Virus record (IMG/VR): IMGVR_UViG_3300030107_008154
Span: 1-36,884 of that record
DNA from: a virus
Length of the DNA stretch: 36,884 nucleotides
Reading direction: 5' to 3' (one strand)
The position numbers and the translations under genes are program-made. A model generated the notes under the pieces. It worked only from the letters and a program-made list of their open reading frames with translations, was not told the origin of the DNA and searched no databases. Of this stretch, positions 1 through 7,656 are shown piece after piece (the first letter of the stretch is position 1; each line of letters starts with the position of its first letter).

Positions 1-760
1 GTGTGCCGGCCTCAACAGCGGTCTTCTCGAACTTAACCTCAACCTGAGGAATGTTACCAGTAATCTCAAATGCGGAAAGAATTTGAGCGACACCTCGGTC
101 TTGATCAGCGAAAGACCAGTTAGAATCATCTCCGGACAAGCCGTAAGAAGAAGCACCGGTAAATCTTGTATCAAGAAGTTGGTATCCAAGCTCGTCAGCA
201 TTAAGACCGTCTACACCAGTGTAGTTATTTCCAGCACCACCAGTACGTGCGCCAGAAGCTGCACCTGCAGGGGTGTTAGGAGGGTTACCAGGACCGGTGA
301 GGGCGCCGTTCTTATCAGTACCATCGACACCAAAGCCAAGGTATTCATTCTGATAAGCATAACGAAGTGCGAATGCAAGTCCAACAGGACCAGACATAGG
401 CTGCACGCCAACAATCTCATTTGTGATAAGCTCGGGGAACGTACGACGAATCATTGGAATAAGAACTTTTGGAAGACGAGCATCACCTGCGGCGTAGTTA
501 TCTCCAGAATTGATGGTACCTTGTGACGGGTTGTATAAACTCGACATAGTAGCACCTTTTCCGAAAGAACCTCCACCAACAGAAGAACTCTCCTCAATAC
601 ACCATTGCTCTTGGTTCTCAAGAAGAATAGCAGTATTCAAGCGAGTGTGGTCGTCATCAATAGCCTTAACACTATCGGATGAATAATCAAGAACAGGTGC
701 CCACTTCTCAAGAAGTGTATCTGCCCTATCTCTATCAATAAATGATTGTGGTTTATTCAT
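1..760 (-). CDS. 23: major capsid protein gp23, N-terminal part (runs off window start)
   Basis: This is the hexamer-forming shell protein of T4-like heads. About 253 codons are present and the frame is open to base 1, so the C-terminal half lies outside the window. The block LPKVLIPMIRRTFPELITNE followed by VGVQPMSGP is the hallmark of gp23. The N-terminal ~57 residues form a charged helix with LLE and IEE motifs. T4 gp21 cuts gp23 after an (L/I)xE site near residue 65, and IEE/SSS at residues 55-58 is the best candidate here. The ATG at 760-758 has a clear Shine-Dalgarno (AAGGAAA, about 7 bases upstream), which is rare in this window. Codons are richer in G and C than in neighbouring genes, consistent with very high expression. 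No late promoter element lies directly upstream, so read-through from gp22 is likely. Confidence 0.97.
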   Translation of the reverse strand, partial: MNKPQSFIDRDRADTLLEKWAPVLDYSSDSVKAIDDDHTRLNTAILLENQEQWCIEESSSVGGGSFGKGATMSSLYNPSQGTINSGDNYAAGDARLPKVLIPMIRRTFPELITNEIVGVQPMSGPVGLAFALRYAYQNEYLGFGVDGTDKNGALTGPGNPPNTPAGAASGARTGGAGNNYTGVDGLNADELGYQLLDTRFTGASSYGLSGDDSNWSFADQDRGVAQILSAFEITGNIPQVEVKFEKTAVEAGT

Positions 761-842
761 TAGACGTTTCCTTTCATTTTACCTCATGGGATCTAGTCCC
801 AAGTTACTCAGGTGGCTAGCACCTCGTTGTTCAGGGGTGAAA
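761..842 (-). promoter_or_regulatory. gp22-gp23 intergenic leader with two small hairpins
   Basis: This 82-base spacer is one of the longest in the window and is richer in G and C than its surroundings. On the minus strand it holds two short stem-loops: AGGTG-CTAGC-CACCT, then GGGA-CTAGA-TCCC, followed by the gp23 Shine-Dalgarno. Neither stem is followed by a T-run, so these are not classical intrinsic terminators. No NATAAATA element is visible. An mRNA processing or stabilising role ahead of the most abundant virion protein is an inference. Confidence 0.45.
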
Positions 843-1697
843 TTATTTGTGTGACCTCTCTAACTCCTCAAGATAAGGGTTAGAAGGTTTGGATTTTTTC
901 TCCTCCGTGATTGTTTTTTGTACCGGGGCATCTGTTTTGACCTTACGTGTTTTGTATGCCTCTTCTTTAAGTACAGAAAGTCTTTCTTTTTCTTTTTTAT
1001 TAAATAACGTAACTGTGTAGTTAAAGTTTTCTTCAATAAACTTTGGTGATTTATCACCTAAAATTTTAACAAGATAATCTTTTTTACTTTGTGGAAGACC
1101 AGCTGTTTTTGTTTCTAATAATAAATTAGCAGTTTGTTTTCCATACGCTTCTTTAAGAAGGTTATTTTCTTTTTTAAGAATGTTAAGATCAGCAGTTAAT
1201 TTATCAATTTGTGTCTTACCATCAACAACAGCTTCTTTAACAGACTCACTCATTAGGGATGAATCTACAGCAAGCACTTTTCTTAAGTTAGAAAGAACTT
1301 CTCTTGCAGTTCTATTCTTAGTTGCTTCTTCAATAGCTTGTGTTGGTACAGCTTCTTCTATGTATTCATCTAAATAGTCTGAAATACTTTCTACTAATGT
1401 TGTTTTAAACTTACTAGCGCTTCCATTGAGTTCTTTTTCATAACGCTTAACTACAGTAATAAGCTTATTTGCATTATTAATATCTACAGCTTCTACAACT
1501 CTTTTAAGTTTATCAGTATGATCTTTATCAATCGCGCTAACTAACTCTTCAAGTTTTTCAGCATAAAGCTCATCTTGATTAGTTAATGCAGCTTCTACTG
1601 ATAGCTGAATTTTTTCTCCAATGGCAGATTCTATAGCTTGTACTGACTCTTCAGTAAGTACTTCTTCTGCTTGTTCAGGTAATGCTTTCTTATTCAT
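843..1697 (-). CDS. 22: prohead core scaffold protein gp22-like
   Basis: Main internal scaffold of the T4-like prohead, degraded by gp21 during maturation. The protein has 284 residues (T4 gp22 has 269), is almost wholly helical and very rich in Glu, Lys and Ala, and begins with an acidic stretch full of E-E-V/S-I patterns. Its place between prohead protease gp21 and capsid gp23 is the standard T4 order. Several LxE/IxE sites that gp21 could cut are visible (for example in KLEEL and LIEE-like contexts). The ATG follows the stop of the upstream 48-codon gene by two bases. There is no Shine-Dalgarno, so translation is probably coupled. The assignment rests mainly on composition and synteny because gp22 diverges quickly. 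Confidence 0.85.
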   Translation of the reverse strand: MNKKALPEQAEEVLTEESVQAIESAIGEKIQLSVEAALTNQDELYAEKLEELVSAIDKDHTDKLKRVVEAVDINNANKLITVVKRYEKELNGSASKFKTTLVESISDYLDEYIEEAVPTQAIEEATKNRTAREVLSNLRKVLAVDSSLMSESVKEAVVDGKTQIDKLTADLNILKKENNLLKEAYGKQTANLLLETKTAGLPQSKKDYLVKILGDKSPKFIEENFNYTVTLFNKKEKERLSVLKEEAYKTRKVKTDAPVQKTITEEKKSKPSNPYLEELERSHK

Positions 1698-1699
1698 AA

Positions 1700-1846
1700 T
1701 TAAAAGAGTGGTTTATCGGTTGCGTTATTAATTTTTTTTGCAATTTTATCCTCAATGACGCTCTTTAAATATTTATGTGCCTGAGCATAATTTTTATCAG
1801 AAACGTGGTGGATAAACTTACTAATCTTTAATTTATCTTTAGCCAT
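1700..1846 (-). CDS. small prohead core protein (gp67/gp68 position)
   Basis: A 48-residue basic helical protein beginning MAKDKLKISKFIHHVSDKNY and ending DKPLF. It lies between gp21 and gp22, where T4-like phages carry small prohead core proteins (gp67 or gp68 in T4). The pattern of a short helix, a KNY-A-A turn and a second amphipathic helix with IEDKIAKKI resembles these small core proteins, but the sequence is too short for a firm family call. The start is an ATG exactly 5 bases after a late element (1852-1859). It was found by translating the 160-base gap between gp22 and gp21. Role by position: prohead core assembly. Confidence 0.7.
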   Translation of the reverse strand: MAKDKLKISKFIHHVSDKNYAQAHKYLKSVIEDKIAKKINNATDKPLF

Positions 1847-1851
1847 ATTAT

Positions 1852-1859
1852 TATTTATT
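1852..1859 (-). promoter_or_regulatory. late promoter element AATAAATA, 5 bases from ATG
   Basis: AATAAATA on the minus strand, then ATAAT, then the ATG of the small prohead gene. It overlaps the gp21 stop codon. T4 late promoters (TATAAATA) start transcription about six bases past the element, which here is the A of the start codon. Confidence 0.7.
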
Positions 1860-2523
1860 ATATTGATTTAATAAAGCTAAGGATTCTGTTACGTAAAAAC
1901 AAATCAATGTCTTTTTTTGGTAGTTTTTGTAGTGATTTTTCAAAATTTTCATAAACTTCTTCGTATTTATTATCATCAACCAATACCCATTGTTTAGATT
2001 CTAATATACCATTAACAAAAGCTTTTGGATATGATGGATCTGCTACACAATCAATAGCAACTAATTTCATATTTTTAACGGTACTATGCTCACTACTCTC
2101 TTCAAGTGTGCCTAAAGCTCGTGAAGACATACCTACTTTTACACCGTCATTTATTAAAGATCTAACTATTTGACCACACGGCGTAGATAATACTTTTGAC
2201 TTACCATAAAATACATTTCCATCTTGGGTTAACTCTGTTACCATATGACACGCTCTTTCTAGATCTACATCTGCTGTTGTTGGGTGATTTAGCTCTCCCA
2301 TTGCACGGCCTGGTGTAACCATTTCCTCAATATAACGTTGTGTTTCTCTTTGTAATTCATCTAGAGGGTATAAACGATTATTTCTATTTACCCCTTCAGC
2401 CATCATATAAGGACCTTTTATATATAAATTCGAAGGTGAGTTTCTATCTACTTCTTCTTCAATGTATTCGAACTCATCGTTCACATCAGGTTTTTCTACA
2501 ACCAAGTTAAGCTTTAATGACAT
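1858..2523 (-). CDS. 21: prohead core protein and protease gp21
   Basis: Serine protease (T4 gp21, MEROPS S77 type) that matures the prohead by cutting scaffold, capsid and internal proteins after (L/I)xE. The 221 residues match the family (T4: 212). Visible landmarks are the YIKGPYMMAEGVNRNNRLYP strand near residues 34-53, the catalytic His in GELNHP (His80) and the catalytic Ser in GMSSRALG (Ser133 or Ser134). The C-terminal ~60 residues are basic and less conserved. It sits directly upstream of the small core protein, gp22 and gp23. The ATG lies 5 bases after a late element. The protease is central to the proposed packaging of cargo proteins encoded at 28.4-36.8 kb. Confidence 0.95.
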   Translation of the reverse strand: MSLKLNLVVEKPDVNDEFEYIEEEVDRNSPSNLYIKGPYMMAEGVNRNNRLYPLDELQRETQRYIEEMVTPGRAMGELNHPTTADVDLERACHMVTELTQDGNVFYGKSKVLSTPCGQIVRSLINDGVKVGMSSRALGTLEESSEHSTVKNMKLVAIDCVADPSYPKAFVNGILESKQWVLVDDNKYEEVYENFEKSLQKLPKKDIDLFLRNRILSFIKSI

Positions 2524-2528
2524 ACAAT

Positions 2529-2536
2529 TATTTATT
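2529..2536 (-). promoter_or_regulatory. late promoter element AATAAATA, 5 bases from ATG
   Basis: Minus strand AATAAATA, then ATTGT, then the gp21 ATG. It touches the stop codon of the gp4-like gene. The expected transcription start is the A of the ATG. Confidence 0.7.
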
Positions 2537-2973
2537 CATTTGTTCGAAATAAGCTCTTTTTCTGTTAAAATAATGAAAGAACCTCCTATTTTTTTACAAT
2601 ATTCTCTAGCTGCAGACCATTTTGCTTGATTTATAACAAACGCTCGTTGCTCATAAATTAAATGCTTTTTCTTTTTATATTTAACTGTAGGTGGTTTTGT
2701 TTGTTTTGAAGGTTTAATTTCAACGAGATATTTTTTTGTTACAGTACCTTCTTTAATTTCAATATAATTATCAACGTAATATCTATGTACTCTATGATCT
2801 ATAGGACTTGTATAAGGTATAACAACATTTTCACTACCCCATTTAATTACGTTAGGGTTATCATCACAAAAACGGAAAAATTTTAACTCTAAACCAGAGC
2901 GGTATATTGCTTTGCTACCAATAAACTTATGTATATTTTTAGGTATAAAGGTACCTTGACGCCATTTATTCAT
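2536..2973 (-). CDS. 4: head completion protein gp4-like, PD-(D/E)xK nuclease fold
   Basis: Resembles T4 gp4 (gp50), needed after DNA packaging to make the head competent for tail joining. The 145 residues match T4 gp4 (150). The block IYRSGLELKFFRFCDDNP, then WGSE-VVIPY, then YYVDNYIE is typical of the family. A TnsA-like nuclease core is visible: Glu29 in GLEL, Asp68 in VDNY, and Glu85-x-Lys87 in VEIKP. The start chosen is ATG at 2973, which overlaps the upstream stop in the form TGATG; a GTG three bases earlier (2976) is less likely. It follows the 397-residue structural gene and precedes gp21. Confidence 0.85.
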   Translation of the reverse strand: MNKWRQGTFIPKNIHKFIGSKAIYRSGLELKFFRFCDDNPNVIKWGSENVVIPYTSPIDHRVHRYYVDNYIEIKEGTVTKKYLVEIKPSKQTKPPTVKYKKKKHLIYEQRAFVINQAKWSAAREYCKKIGGSFIILTEKELISNK

Positions 2974-4166
2974 CACCCAACAAAGAACATTGGAGGGTCA
3001 TTATCACCTAGACCAGGTGAAGCGCCTTGGAGCAATTCTCCTTCAAGTTCAGTTTTTCGTTGTAAACCTTCTTGGAGCATATCGTAATTTAATGCCCCAC
3101 CACCTAATAATTGTACATTGCCAAATTTACCCCTGACACGTCCTATAGTTATTTGTGATAAAGCTAATGCATATTCATATATCCATTGCTCCATAATAAC
3201 ATCTCTAATTGCTCTTTCTAAATAACAAGATATTACTCCGTAAAATCGATTACCATCAGGTTGTGGGTACATTTGCATATACTGAGTACGTGAATCAAAT
3301 TTTACATCACGTCTTGTTGCTAACATTTTTTCTCGGGTGTCCATCCACTCCTTTAAGGTATACCATGATACAAGATCAAATCCATAATTACCTAATGCAT
3401 AACTAAAATAGGTTTGTTGCGCTAGGGTCTGTTCGAGAGTAAATAACGTGTTAATACCGGTATTTGAACCTTCCTCAAAATCAGATACATCGATTACCTT
3501 ACGGTAGTCCATAATATCATAATCAAAAACATTTTGATAAAATATAGCATCGGATGCAGATCCTTGAAAAGTAAGAGTGTTTTTCTGAGTTTGTTTAAAG
3601 TGTGCAGTTAGGCTTTGATTGAAAGAAGAAATTTGTGAAAATAAAGCATGGTCAAATAATTCTAACTCTTTAATACCCGGGCTCGTACCACTCATTTCAT
3701 ACGAAAATGTTGAAGATAGTTCAACTGAACTAGAAAACACACTACCACTTAAAGTTGAAGTTGCAACAAAAAGCGTTTCACCAAACGCACTAGTGTAGGG
3801 AGATCTAGATCCATAAAATTCAGGGCCAGGTCCTATTGGATTATTACCAGCTGTTAATTTTCTATTTGTATCTAAATCAGTATTTGCTAATGTATAAAGT
3901 AAATCTAAACGTATTCCTTTATTCTCTTCATACATTCTGGAATCAAATATTAAAAACTCTTGCGTATAACCAGCATATTTTGTAAAATATTCAACTGCGA
4001 TTTGTATATTTTCTCTAAGTTGATCGGTATGAATTTCTAATGAAACTAAAGGGAATCCTAAAGATCTTTTAATCCTATCACCTAATCTATCATATGTTTC
4101 TATTTTAGAGTTTAAGTTTGTTGAGAGAAAAGCCGAAAGGGGCTGAATTGTACATGCAAGTGCCAT
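2973..4166 (-). CDS. virion structural protein, putative neck/connector (gp13/gp14-like)
   Basis: A 397-residue protein with a helical N-terminus (LGDRIKRSLGFPLVSLEIHT), a Ser/Thr/Gly-rich beta middle region and a C-terminal helix-plus-loop block with YPQPDGNRFYG, ALALSQITIGRVRGKFG and LLGGGALNYDMLQEG. The C-terminal combination, with LGRxRxKxG followed by a Gly-rich loop, is common in proteins annotated as neck or head-tail connector in T4-like marine phages. The exact T4 counterpart (gp13 or gp14) cannot be fixed by eye. It is transcribed from its own late element 5 bases upstream of ATG, divergently from the plus-strand gene at 4197. The position between portal and head-completion genes supports a head-tail interface role (inference). 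Confidence 0.6.
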   Translation of the reverse strand: MALACTIQPLSAFLSTNLNSKIETYDRLGDRIKRSLGFPLVSLEIHTDQLRENIQIAVEYFTKYAGYTQEFLIFDSRMYEENKGIRLDLLYTLANTDLDTNRKLTAGNNPIGPGPEFYGSRSPYTSAFGETLFVATSTLSGSVFSSSVELSSTFSYEMSGTSPGIKELELFDHALFSQISSFNQSLTAHFKQTQKNTLTFQGSASDAIFYQNVFDYDIMDYRKVIDVSDFEEGSNTGINTLFTLEQTLAQQTYFSYALGNYGFDLVSWYTLKEWMDTREKMLATRRDVKFDSRTQYMQMYPQPDGNRFYGVISCYLERAIRDVIMEQWIYEYALALSQITIGRVRGKFGNVQLLGGGALNYDMLQEGLQRKTELEGELLQGASPGLGDNDPPMFFVG

Positions 4167-4170
4167 AAAA

Positions 4171-4192
4171 TTATTTATTCGCGAATAAATAA
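4171..4192. promoter_or_regulatory. perfect 22-base palindrome, bidirectional late promoter
   Basis: TTATTTATTCG followed by CGAATAAATAA is a perfect inverted repeat centred at 4181/4182. Each arm contains a late element: AATAAATA on the minus strand at 4172-4179, 5 bases from the ATG at 4166, and AATAAATA on the plus strand at 4184-4191, 5 bases from the ATG at 4197. A second overlapping plus-strand copy is at 4188-4195. Both divergent genes should therefore be late and leaderless. Confidence 0.75.
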
Positions 4193-4196
4193 ATAT

Positions 4197-4616
4197 ATGG
4201 CGACATCACCACCTAAAAGTAATCAGCAAGACACAAGCACGTATTATAACCAAAATCAGTGTTTTTCCTTTTCAAGACATGTTCCTACATCGATAGTACA
4301 GCTATCTGGGCAAGATCCAAATGCACCTGCTCCTTTTGGTAGTAATACAAATACAGCACCTGCAGTTGCAGTTAAAGTAGGTCAGCCGTGTTCAGAGGTT
4401 GTTATATATAATACTACTGGAGGAGTTTTAGAAATTTTTGTAGATACAAGTGGTAATTACGGAACGGTAAGAGCAGACCATGTAATTCAAATACCTAATA
4501 ACCACGAGACTGTAGTGAGAGGTCTTACAAATGTTAATCAAGTATCAGCAAAAGCAGGCAGCGCGGGTATAGTACATTATAGAACACAATTCTTTAGCAG
4601 TAACCCTGTTAGGTAG
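4197..4616 (+). CDS. small beta-rich late protein, possible virion accessory protein
   Basis: A 139-residue protein on the strand opposite to the whole head cluster. The N-terminus is polar and Gln/Asn/Ser-rich (PPKSNQQDTSTYYNQNQ). The rest alternates hydrophobic strands and turns (VAVKVGQPCSEVVIYNTTGG, LEIFVDTSGNYG, IQIPNNHETVVRGL), suggesting a small beta-sandwich or barrel. No signal peptide or membrane segment is seen. It starts from a shared palindromic late promoter and its 3' end overlaps the gp20 stop by 8 bases. Timing and neighbours suggest a decoration, fibre or neck accessory protein, but no family is recognised. Confidence 0.75.
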   Translation: MATSPPKSNQQDTSTYYNQNQCFSFSRHVPTSIVQLSGQDPNAPAPFGSNTNTAPAVAVKVGQPCSEVVIYNTTGGVLEIFVDTSGNYGTVRADHVIQIPNNHETVVRGLTNVNQVSAKAGSAGIVHYRTQFFSSNPVR

Positions 4617-6423
4617 GTTCTTCTGTTTCTACTGTATCAACTTCAGCTTCTACATCAACCTCCTCTGGTGCATCTACATCAGCTGGTCCTCCACCAAATT
4701 CTGGTATACCACCAGAGCCTCCTCCGCCTACCCCAGCTCCTTCACCTCCGACAGCTGCTTCGCCCTCGGCTAGCTCACCTGCCAATGCTTGTTCTTTCCA
4801 AGCAGGCCCGGCTGCAGTAATTTGTGATATCTCCCATTGTAACTCAGCATCTTTTCTTAAAAACTCTCTATTAGCAAGTATGTCTTTATCACGCCAACCG
4901 AGATATTTCTTTTGCGCGTAAGTAGCAGATACAAATTCGTTTGAAGCTAAATTATTATAATTATTAGACTTTAACTCTAGTCTTTGATTTTCTCTTAATT
5001 CGTAAAAATTAGTCGGAACATTAAAATCGATTTCAATATTTTGTTCATTAAGTTCTAATTTTTCAAATATACCCATTAGGGTTAAGTGTGTAATATAACC
5101 TTTTTTGAGACCAGCAGCAAACCTTTGCTGTTGTCTCATAATAAATCTAGCAAACTTTAATTCTTCACGTAATATCGTTGATCCATCAGCTGAAGCTTGA
5201 TCGTTTGGATCTAATCTCATTGAAGGTACTTTAAGAGCTCTATAAAGTTTCTTAATGAAATACATTAAGTCTGAAAGCTCCCCCAAATTAGCACCACCGG
5301 CTAACTGAGATACAGTAGTTCCTTCAGATCCTTGACGTCTAGCGAACCAAAATGCATCAAGCATTGATTGTGGATTAAATTTTTTAACAACATCATTTTG
5401 ATCAATATCAAATGTTTTTCTAGACCAGTAATTTTGAATTAACTTGCGTAAATATGCTTCTGCTTTTGGCGGAGCCATGTTACCAACATCAACATTAAAA
5501 ACTAATCTTTCAGGAGCTCTAACTAAACGATAAATTACAATTGCATCTTCAATTAAAGATAATTGTCTGTAAGGTCGTCTAGCATTTTCTAAAAATGGAA
5601 TTACAAAGTTTTTTGTTTCGTTATATACACCAGAGTTTACATACATTATCTGGTTTTGATCCATTGGTATAAATTCAATCTTTTCAACCTTCTCAGGGTG
5701 CTCAGGACTAAAAATAGGCTTTCTATAAATATAACCTTTAACAAGCATATTTTGTATGTTATTGTAAACAGGATCTATAATCTCTGCTGGTAAATTTATC
5801 ACCCCGAGTACACCATCCTTAACATACCCTTCATGAATAATTTGCTCAAAAAAGACTTCACCTTCAACCATTAACTGTCTAAAGTATTGCCACCCTCTAT
5901 TCTTTAAATCGTAGTATTCTATATATCTATGAAATTGCTTTTCAAGTTCTTCTTTTTCATCAATTGTTAAATCTATATCTTTTAACTGTAACTTTGTAAT
6001 CCAACCAGATTCATCTGGGTTAATTGTCTCATCACATATTTCATCTAAAGCATCAGATACTTCAGAGTAAGCAGCCATTATTCTATAGTCTCTCAATCTA
6101 CCTGCTTTATCGTCTTGTATGTTTGCATACATGACATCACCAAAAGAAGAATCTTTTGCAAAGTCTCCAATAGGTATATTGTTAAAGGGGTTAGAAGAAG
6201 ATACAGAAGATTTTGCAAGAGCTTCAGCTCTTCTCATACCTGCTTTTGCAAAAAATTTATACTTTGGATTTAATGCATCATTTTCTCCACGCCCGTCAGT
6301 TGCGTATGGTAATCTGTTTTGTATGTATTGAACTAAGTTTCTACCGAAAGTCGAAGCACGACCGTCGTTGGTTACATATGAACGATTTTGATTTGGGCTA
6401 GTTGATGGTCCTTGTCCTGGCAT
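4609..6423 (-). CDS. 20: portal vertex protein gp20
   Basis: Dodecameric portal for DNA entry and the head-tail joint. The 604 residues (T4: 524) contain typical gp20 blocks: RIMAAYSEVSDALDEICDE with ETINPDE, FDIDQNDVVKKFNPQSMLDA-like packaging wing segments, WSRKTFDIDQ, SMLDAFWFARRQGSEGTTV, and LKVPSMRLDPNDQASADG with ILREELKFARFI. The C-terminal ~60 residues are a low-complexity tail rich in Gly, Ala, Glu and Val (GGEGAGVGGGGSGG), longer than in T4. A late element lies 8 bases upstream of the ATG. It is followed downstream, on the opposite strand, by the convergent 4197-4616 gene. Confidence 0.96.
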   Translation of the reverse strand: MPGQGPSTSPNQNRSYVTNDGRASTFGRNLVQYIQNRLPYATDGRGENDALNPKYKFFAKAGMRRAEALAKSSVSSSNPFNNIPIGDFAKDSSFGDVMYANIQDDKAGRLRDYRIMAAYSEVSDALDEICDETINPDESGWITKLQLKDIDLTIDEKEELEKQFHRYIEYYDLKNRGWQYFRQLMVEGEVFFEQIIHEGYVKDGVLGVINLPAEIIDPVYNNIQNMLVKGYIYRKPIFSPEHPEKVEKIEFIPMDQNQIMYVNSGVYNETKNFVIPFLENARRPYRQLSLIEDAIVIYRLVRAPERLVFNVDVGNMAPPKAEAYLRKLIQNYWSRKTFDIDQNDVVKKFNPQSMLDAFWFARRQGSEGTTVSQLAGGANLGELSDLMYFIKKLYRALKVPSMRLDPNDQASADGSTILREELKFARFIMRQQQRFAAGLKKGYITHLTLMGIFEKLELNEQNIEIDFNVPTNFYELRENQRLELKSNNYNNLASNEFVSATYAQKKYLGWRDKDILANREFLRKDAELQWEISQITAAGPAWKEQALAGELAEGEAAVGGEGAGVGGGGSGGIPEFGGGPADVDAPEEVDVEAEVDTVETEEPT

Positions 6424-6431
6424 CTTGTATA

Positions 6432-6439
6432 TATTTATG
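6432..6439 (-). promoter_or_regulatory. late promoter element CATAAATA for gp20
   Basis: Minus strand CATAAATA, then TATACAAG, then ATG (8-base gap). It overlaps the stop codon of the gp15-like gene. The predicted leader is about three bases, with no Shine-Dalgarno. Confidence 0.65.
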
Positions 6440-7637
6440 TTATGTTAAGGATAGAGCTAGTGGCTGGATAAGAAGAACCCCATCCAGCTTCATTAGCTGT
6501 TACGAAAGTAAAATTACCGGCAGCGCTTAATGTTGATGTAGGTAAGAAAATATTTAATATGTTATCGTTAACAACCTCATAAAACGATTCACCAAGCTTA
6601 TATCCGCTAATTGTAGCTGACTTTGCAGAAGTAATTTGTTGATAATTTGAATAAAAAGGATTGTTTGGTATTGGGCCCCCCATATCAGTAGCGCTTAAGA
6701 AGAACTCATTATTATAATTAAATCTCTTACCATACAGTATGAAGTTATTAGGATGTGAAGAAAGAAGATCTACTGTTGTTTGATAAAGCTGTGTAAATGT
6801 ACCAGTTGTTGTGTAGTATAAATTAGTTATTTCGGGTATAGCTGAAATTGTAACAGTTTCAGAATATGCATCTGGTATACCTGTATCATAACTTGATAGC
6901 GCTCCATATTCTTGTTGTGTATAAGTTGTGTTGCTTACAACTTCATTATTATCAAGGGGTGAATAAATTCTGTTTGCAAGATTTACAGCTAAGAAGTTAT
7001 TATCTATTTTATAGATATTACCCGATGTATCTTTTTGCTCTGGAAACAACCAACCTTTGATAGTAAATGTTGTATCAACGGTAATTCTAAATTTATCACT
7101 ATATGTAGTATCTGTCGGTGTTGTGTAAGATAAATTACCATCCCACAACACTTCACTTCTTATTTCTTGATCATACCCTGCTCCAAAATCTTCTGGTACT
7201 TTCCATGAAAGAATAATATAGGGATTATTATACGGTACAAAATTAGATATAATTTGATCTACATCTTGCATATACCTACCAAGTATTGACATATTAATCT
7301 CTAAATTAACAGGTACAGGCATTAAAAAATTTGCAGATGATTTAGGGTCATCTTGATTCTGTGCAGGTATATATGTTGGAGCTAGTTTATTAAATACTCT
7401 GTCGTTATCTCGAGATATACTCGTTAAATTAATTGCTACAACCGGTAGGGTTAAGTTTTGAGCCTTGTTTACAATATCATACATGACCCGTTGTTTGGGT
7501 GCAAATACATATCTAACTTCAATGTTACTCTTTTTTTCTCTATTTTTATTATATCTACTAATAACCGTATCATCAAACGCTGCAATAAATTGCGTTAAAA
7601 GATTTTTAATTTCAAAATGAAATGCTCGGTTCTTCAT
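6435..7637 (-). CDS. 15: tail completion / sheath stabiliser protein gp15-like, with C-terminal extension
   Basis: T4 gp15 caps the contracted-tail tube and sheath and joins the neck. Two landmarks match T4 gp15: INMSILGRYMQDVDQIISNF with VPYNNPY (T4: ELSIFTRYEDDMFQIVEQILPYF) near residues 114-140, and FTIKGWLFPE (T4: FEVNGWMYPP) near residue 200. The N-terminus (FHFEIKNLLTQFIAAFDD) also fits. T4 gp15 has 272 residues but this protein has 400. The extra ~190 C-terminal residues are Ser/Thr/Tyr/Asn-rich and beta-like. A late element lies 11 bases upstream of the ATG. It sits next to portal gp20 rather than beside gp13/gp14, as in T4. Confidence 0.75.
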   Translation of the reverse strand: MKNRAFHFEIKNLLTQFIAAFDDTVISRYNKNREKKSNIEVRYVFAPKQRVMYDIVNKAQNLTLPVVAINLTSISRDNDRVFNKLAPTYIPAQNQDDPKSSANFLMPVPVNLEINMSILGRYMQDVDQIISNFVPYNNPYIILSWKVPEDFGAGYDQEIRSEVLWDGNLSYTTPTDTTYSDKFRITVDTTFTIKGWLFPEQKDTSGNIYKIDNNFLAVNLANRIYSPLDNNEVVSNTTYTQQEYGALSSYDTGIPDAYSETVTISAIPEITNLYYTTTGTFTQLYQTTVDLLSSHPNNFILYGKRFNYNNEFFLSATDMGGPIPNNPFYSNYQQITSAKSATISGYKLGESFYEVVNDNILNIFLPTSTLSAAGNFTFVTANEAGWGSSYPATSSILNIT

Positions 7638-7648
7638 ATGTACTTATA

Positions 7649-7656
7649 TATTTATT
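7649..7656 (-). promoter_or_regulatory. late promoter element AATAAATA for gp15-like gene
   Basis: Minus strand AATAAATA, then an 11-base gap (TATAAGTACAT), then ATG. This is the longest spacing among the late elements seen here. It overlaps the stop of the helicase gene. Confidence 0.6.

Noticed and set aside
83-526. Plus-strand open frame of 147 codons
   Set aside because: It lies antisense to gp23, whose minus-strand frame has clear family motifs. The plus frame translates to Ser/Thr-rich sequence without family features.
2974-2976. GTG start for gp4-like protein
   Set aside because: ATG at 2973 overlaps the upstream stop as TGATG, which is the usual coupling in this window.
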